A stretch of 7,247 bases of DNA, taken from assembly GCA_035288405.1 (NCBI GenBank), contig DATEAK010000313.1:1-7247 (forward strand). The letters are read 5' to 3'. Positions 6,312-7,247 of the stretch are shown here, piece by piece. Made by a program: the position numbers and the translations under genes. Below the pieces are notes generated by a model that ran no database searches, was not told the origin of the DNA, and saw nothing but the letters and a program-made list of their open reading frames with translations. Source of the stretch: JACPSX01 sp035288405 [NCBI: bacterium]. GTDB taxonomy: Bacteria; JACPSX01. Each line of letters begins with the position of its first letter. Position 1 is the stretch's first letter.

Positions 6312-6407
6312 ATGAGGGGGAGGAGGTTCTGGGGTCAGGTCTGACCGTCCACTTGGCTGCTGCTCCTGGTGGGGGCGGGATATGTCGTCTACACCTTGAT
6401 CTTTTAA
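6312..6407 (+). CDS. Possible 31-residue membrane peptide crossed by an in-frame TGA
   Basis: An ATG at 6312, with a good purine-rich site (GAGAGAGGAAGG, about 6297-6308) before it, opens a frame reading MRGRRFWGQV, then TGA (6342-6344), then a Pro-Ser-Thr-Trp start to about 17 hydrophobic residues (WLLLLVGAGYVVYTLIF) ending in TAA at 6405-6407. A short basic N-terminus, one membrane helix and a stop right after it are typical of small membrane proteins. No ATG, GTG or TTG start lies between the TGA and the helix. Read normally, only a 10-residue peptide would be made. Read as selenocysteine, Sec11 would lie just before the helix. I recognise no family. The frame is short and chance is a serious alternative. 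Confidence 0.35.
6360..6378 (+). promoter_or_regulatory. Possible second SECIS-like hairpin
   Basis: CTCC (6363-6366) can pair with GGGG (6371-6374) around a UGGU loop (6367-6370). A bulged G (6375) and three more pairs (6360-6362 with 6376-6378) follow. Two of the seven pairs are G-U. The loop begins 23 nt after the TGA at 6342-6344. The layout (four apical pairs, 3' bulged G, GGU in the loop) mirrors the hairpin at 2213-2232. The G-rich strand makes such pairing easy by chance, and a competing stem (6349-6356 with 6365-6372) exists. Confidence 0.25.
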
Positions 6408-6501
6408 TGCAGTGAAGGTCGGGGATTTGCTGCAAGAGTTGCACGCCTTCATTGAATCCGGACAGAAGCCTGTGAAAATCAGGATGAGAGGAGATTCACT
6501 T

Positions 6502-6990
6502 ATGCTCGATGAACATGCCAAGAAGACGGCGCTGCGGATGATCCCGTACGGGATGTTTATCCTTACGACAAAGAGCAAAGATGGCCGAGACATCGGCGCG
6601 GCCACGGTGAATTGGGTCACGCAAACTTCCTTTAAGCCGCCTCTCGTTGCGATTGGCGTGAAAGTCGAGTCGGGCGTCCATCGTCATATCAGGGATACCG
6701 GTGTTTTTGCAATGAACGTCATCGGTAAGGACCAACGCGAGATGGCATTTAACTTTTTTAAGTCACACGAACGCCAGGGTGAATCGATCGGTGGCGAGCG
6801 TTTCGAACCCGGCTCGGCAACGGGATGCCCGCTGCTGCTGAGGGCGCCGGCATGGTGGGAGTGTAAAATTGTCGGCGAGGTTGCCAAGGGAGATCATACG
6901 CTCTTTGTGGGAGAAGTGCTGAACGCCGGTTTGCGAAGGGGAGATCAGGCCATTCTCATGCGGGAGCACGATCTCTACTACGGGGGCTAA
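6502..6990 (+). CDS. Flavin reductase-like (FMN-binding split-barrel) protein
   Basis: With the ATG at 6502 this is a 162-residue cytosolic protein of the flavin reductase-like domain family, whose members bind FMN and either reduce free flavin with NAD(P)H or pass electrons to a partner. The domain spans nearly the whole chain: ALRMIPYGMFILTT (10-23), TVNWVTQTSFKPPLVAIGVK (35-54, FMN-contact region), GVFAMNVIGKDQREMAFNFF (67-86), FEPG..TGCPLL (about 102-111), AWWECKIVGEVAKGDHTLFVGEV (about 117-139) and a terminal YYGG. I prefer 6502 because AGAGGAGA precedes it at good spacing and homologues start close to this point. A GTG at 6412 in the same frame would add 30 residues (VGDLLQELHAFIESG...), a plausible helix but without a ribosome-binding site. 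The gene is probably the last of the operon; its partner is unknown. Confidence 0.88.
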   Translation: MLDEHAKKTALRMIPYGMFILTTKSKDGRDIGAATVNWVTQTSFKPPLVAIGVKVESGVHRHIRDTGVFAMNVIGKDQREMAFNFFKSHERQGESIGGERFEPGSATGCPLLLRAPAWWECKIVGEVAKGDHTLFVGEVLNAGLRRGDQAILMREHDLYYGG

Positions 6991-7035
6991 AGGGTGCATG
7001 AACGGCATCGGGGGTTTGCCTATGGATATCCTCGA

Positions 7036-7054
7036 ATGGGTGCTCGGCACCCAT
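7036..7054 (+). terminator. 8-bp perfect hairpin downstream of the operon, possible terminator or processing stem
   Basis: ATGGGTGC (7036-7043) and GCACCCAT (7047-7054) are exact reverse complements around a TCG loop, 46 bases after the last stop codon. The stem is strong, but CTGCCGGG follows it rather than a T-tract, so factor-independent termination is doubtful. It could stabilise the transcript's 3' end. Confidence 0.4.
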
Positions 7055-7159
7055 CTGCCGGGATTAGGAACGGGACGGCAGCCAATTGCACATGTTATCT
7101 TATCCACCTGAGTCCGAGTTTGCCAATGAGATAGAATCAAAGAGTCCGTTGGCTGGAAA

Positions 7160-7181
7160 TTGACCACCCGAGAGGGGTCAA
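7160..7181 (+). repeat. Inverted repeat with possible GAGA tetraloop
   Basis: TTGAC (7160-7164) pairs with GTCAA (7177-7181). After a two-base bulge, CCC (7167-7169) pairs with GGG (7174-7176), leaving a GAGA loop of the stable GNRA type. No T-tract follows. It may be a second transcript-end hairpin, an operator for an unseen downstream gene, or chance. Confidence 0.3.
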
Positions 7182-7247
7182 ACCTACGTCCTGGGGATTA
7201 AGGGATCCTGGCGGGGGCGGGGTTTCAGGCGATTGCCTCCAGAGAAA

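Larger units (their letters stand above)
6991..7247 (+). other. Non-coding 3' region
   Basis: After the TAA of the flavin reductase gene I find no frame with family similarity and a ribosome-binding site. The reverse-strand open frame that enters this region lies mostly antisense to the flavin reductase gene and looks like a shadow. The region contains two hairpins, annotated separately, and ends at the window edge. Confidence 0.5.

Noticed and set aside
6349-6372. Alternative hairpin after the second TGA (CCAC...GTGG with a CTGCTGCT loop)
   Set aside because: Its loop begins only 12 nt after the TGA and lacks a G in the first two bases, so it fits the bacterial SECIS model worse than the stem at 6360-6378.
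6763-7167. Reverse-strand open frame of 134 codons across the flavin reductase 3' end
   Set aside because: It is mostly antisense to a well-supported gene, with no family similarity that I can see.

Overview
The window is a compact, almost fully coding bacterial segment, GC-rich by eye, with strong Shine-Dalgarno sites. It looks like one plus-strand operon built around trimethyl-histidine (hercynine) chemistry. It fits an uncultivated, selenium-using Gram-negative-type bacterium (Desulfobacterota, NC10, Rokubacteria or Tectomicrobia would all fit), but the sequence alone does not fix the phylum.

Layout: (1) 1-279 is the 3' end of a hydantoinase B/oxoprolinase subunit. (2) 280-471 is a leader region with a 9-bp perfect hairpin. 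(3) 472-1464 is egtD, the histidine N-alpha-methyltransferase that makes hercynine. (4) 1473-2582 is a MetE C-terminal-like methyl/alkyltransferase whose reading frame is crossed by a TGA at 2199-2201. (5) 2627-3949 is an iron-dependent synthase of the EgtB/SenA family; its motifs look to me more like selenoneine synthase SenA than classical EgtB. (6) 3982-4716 and 4730-6235 are an OpuC/EgtUV-type ABC transporter: an ATPase, and a substrate-binding protein fused to its permease. (7) 6236-6501 holds inverted repeats and a 31-codon membrane-peptide frame that is also crossed by a TGA. (8) 6502-6990 is a flavin reductase-like protein. (9) 6991-7247 has no gene that I can support, only two hairpins.

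The most important observation concerns the TGA in gene 4. It falls exactly where MetE-like relatives carry the zinc-binding Cys of an H-x-C-R-G-N motif. The frame stays open for 126 more sense codons that keep the family's other zinc ligands (Glu276, Cys337) and its usual C-terminus. Just after the TGA lies a hairpin with a GGU apical loop at a distance typical of bacterial SECIS elements. I read the gene as one 369-residue selenoprotein (Sec243), not as two genes or a pseudogene. It sits between egtD and a SenA-like gene, so two independent hints point to selenium.

Inferred workflow: EgtD trimethylates histidine using three SAM. The SenA-like enzyme joins hercynine to a selenium (or sulfur) donor. 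The ABC system moves the trimethylammonium product or a related betaine. The Sec-containing MetE-like enzyme performs an unknown methyl or alkyl transfer to a thiol or selenol, possibly methionine regeneration for EgtD or a modification of the product. No SenB, SelD, EgtC, EgtE or EgtA homologue is in the window, so the last step and the selenium donor must be encoded elsewhere.
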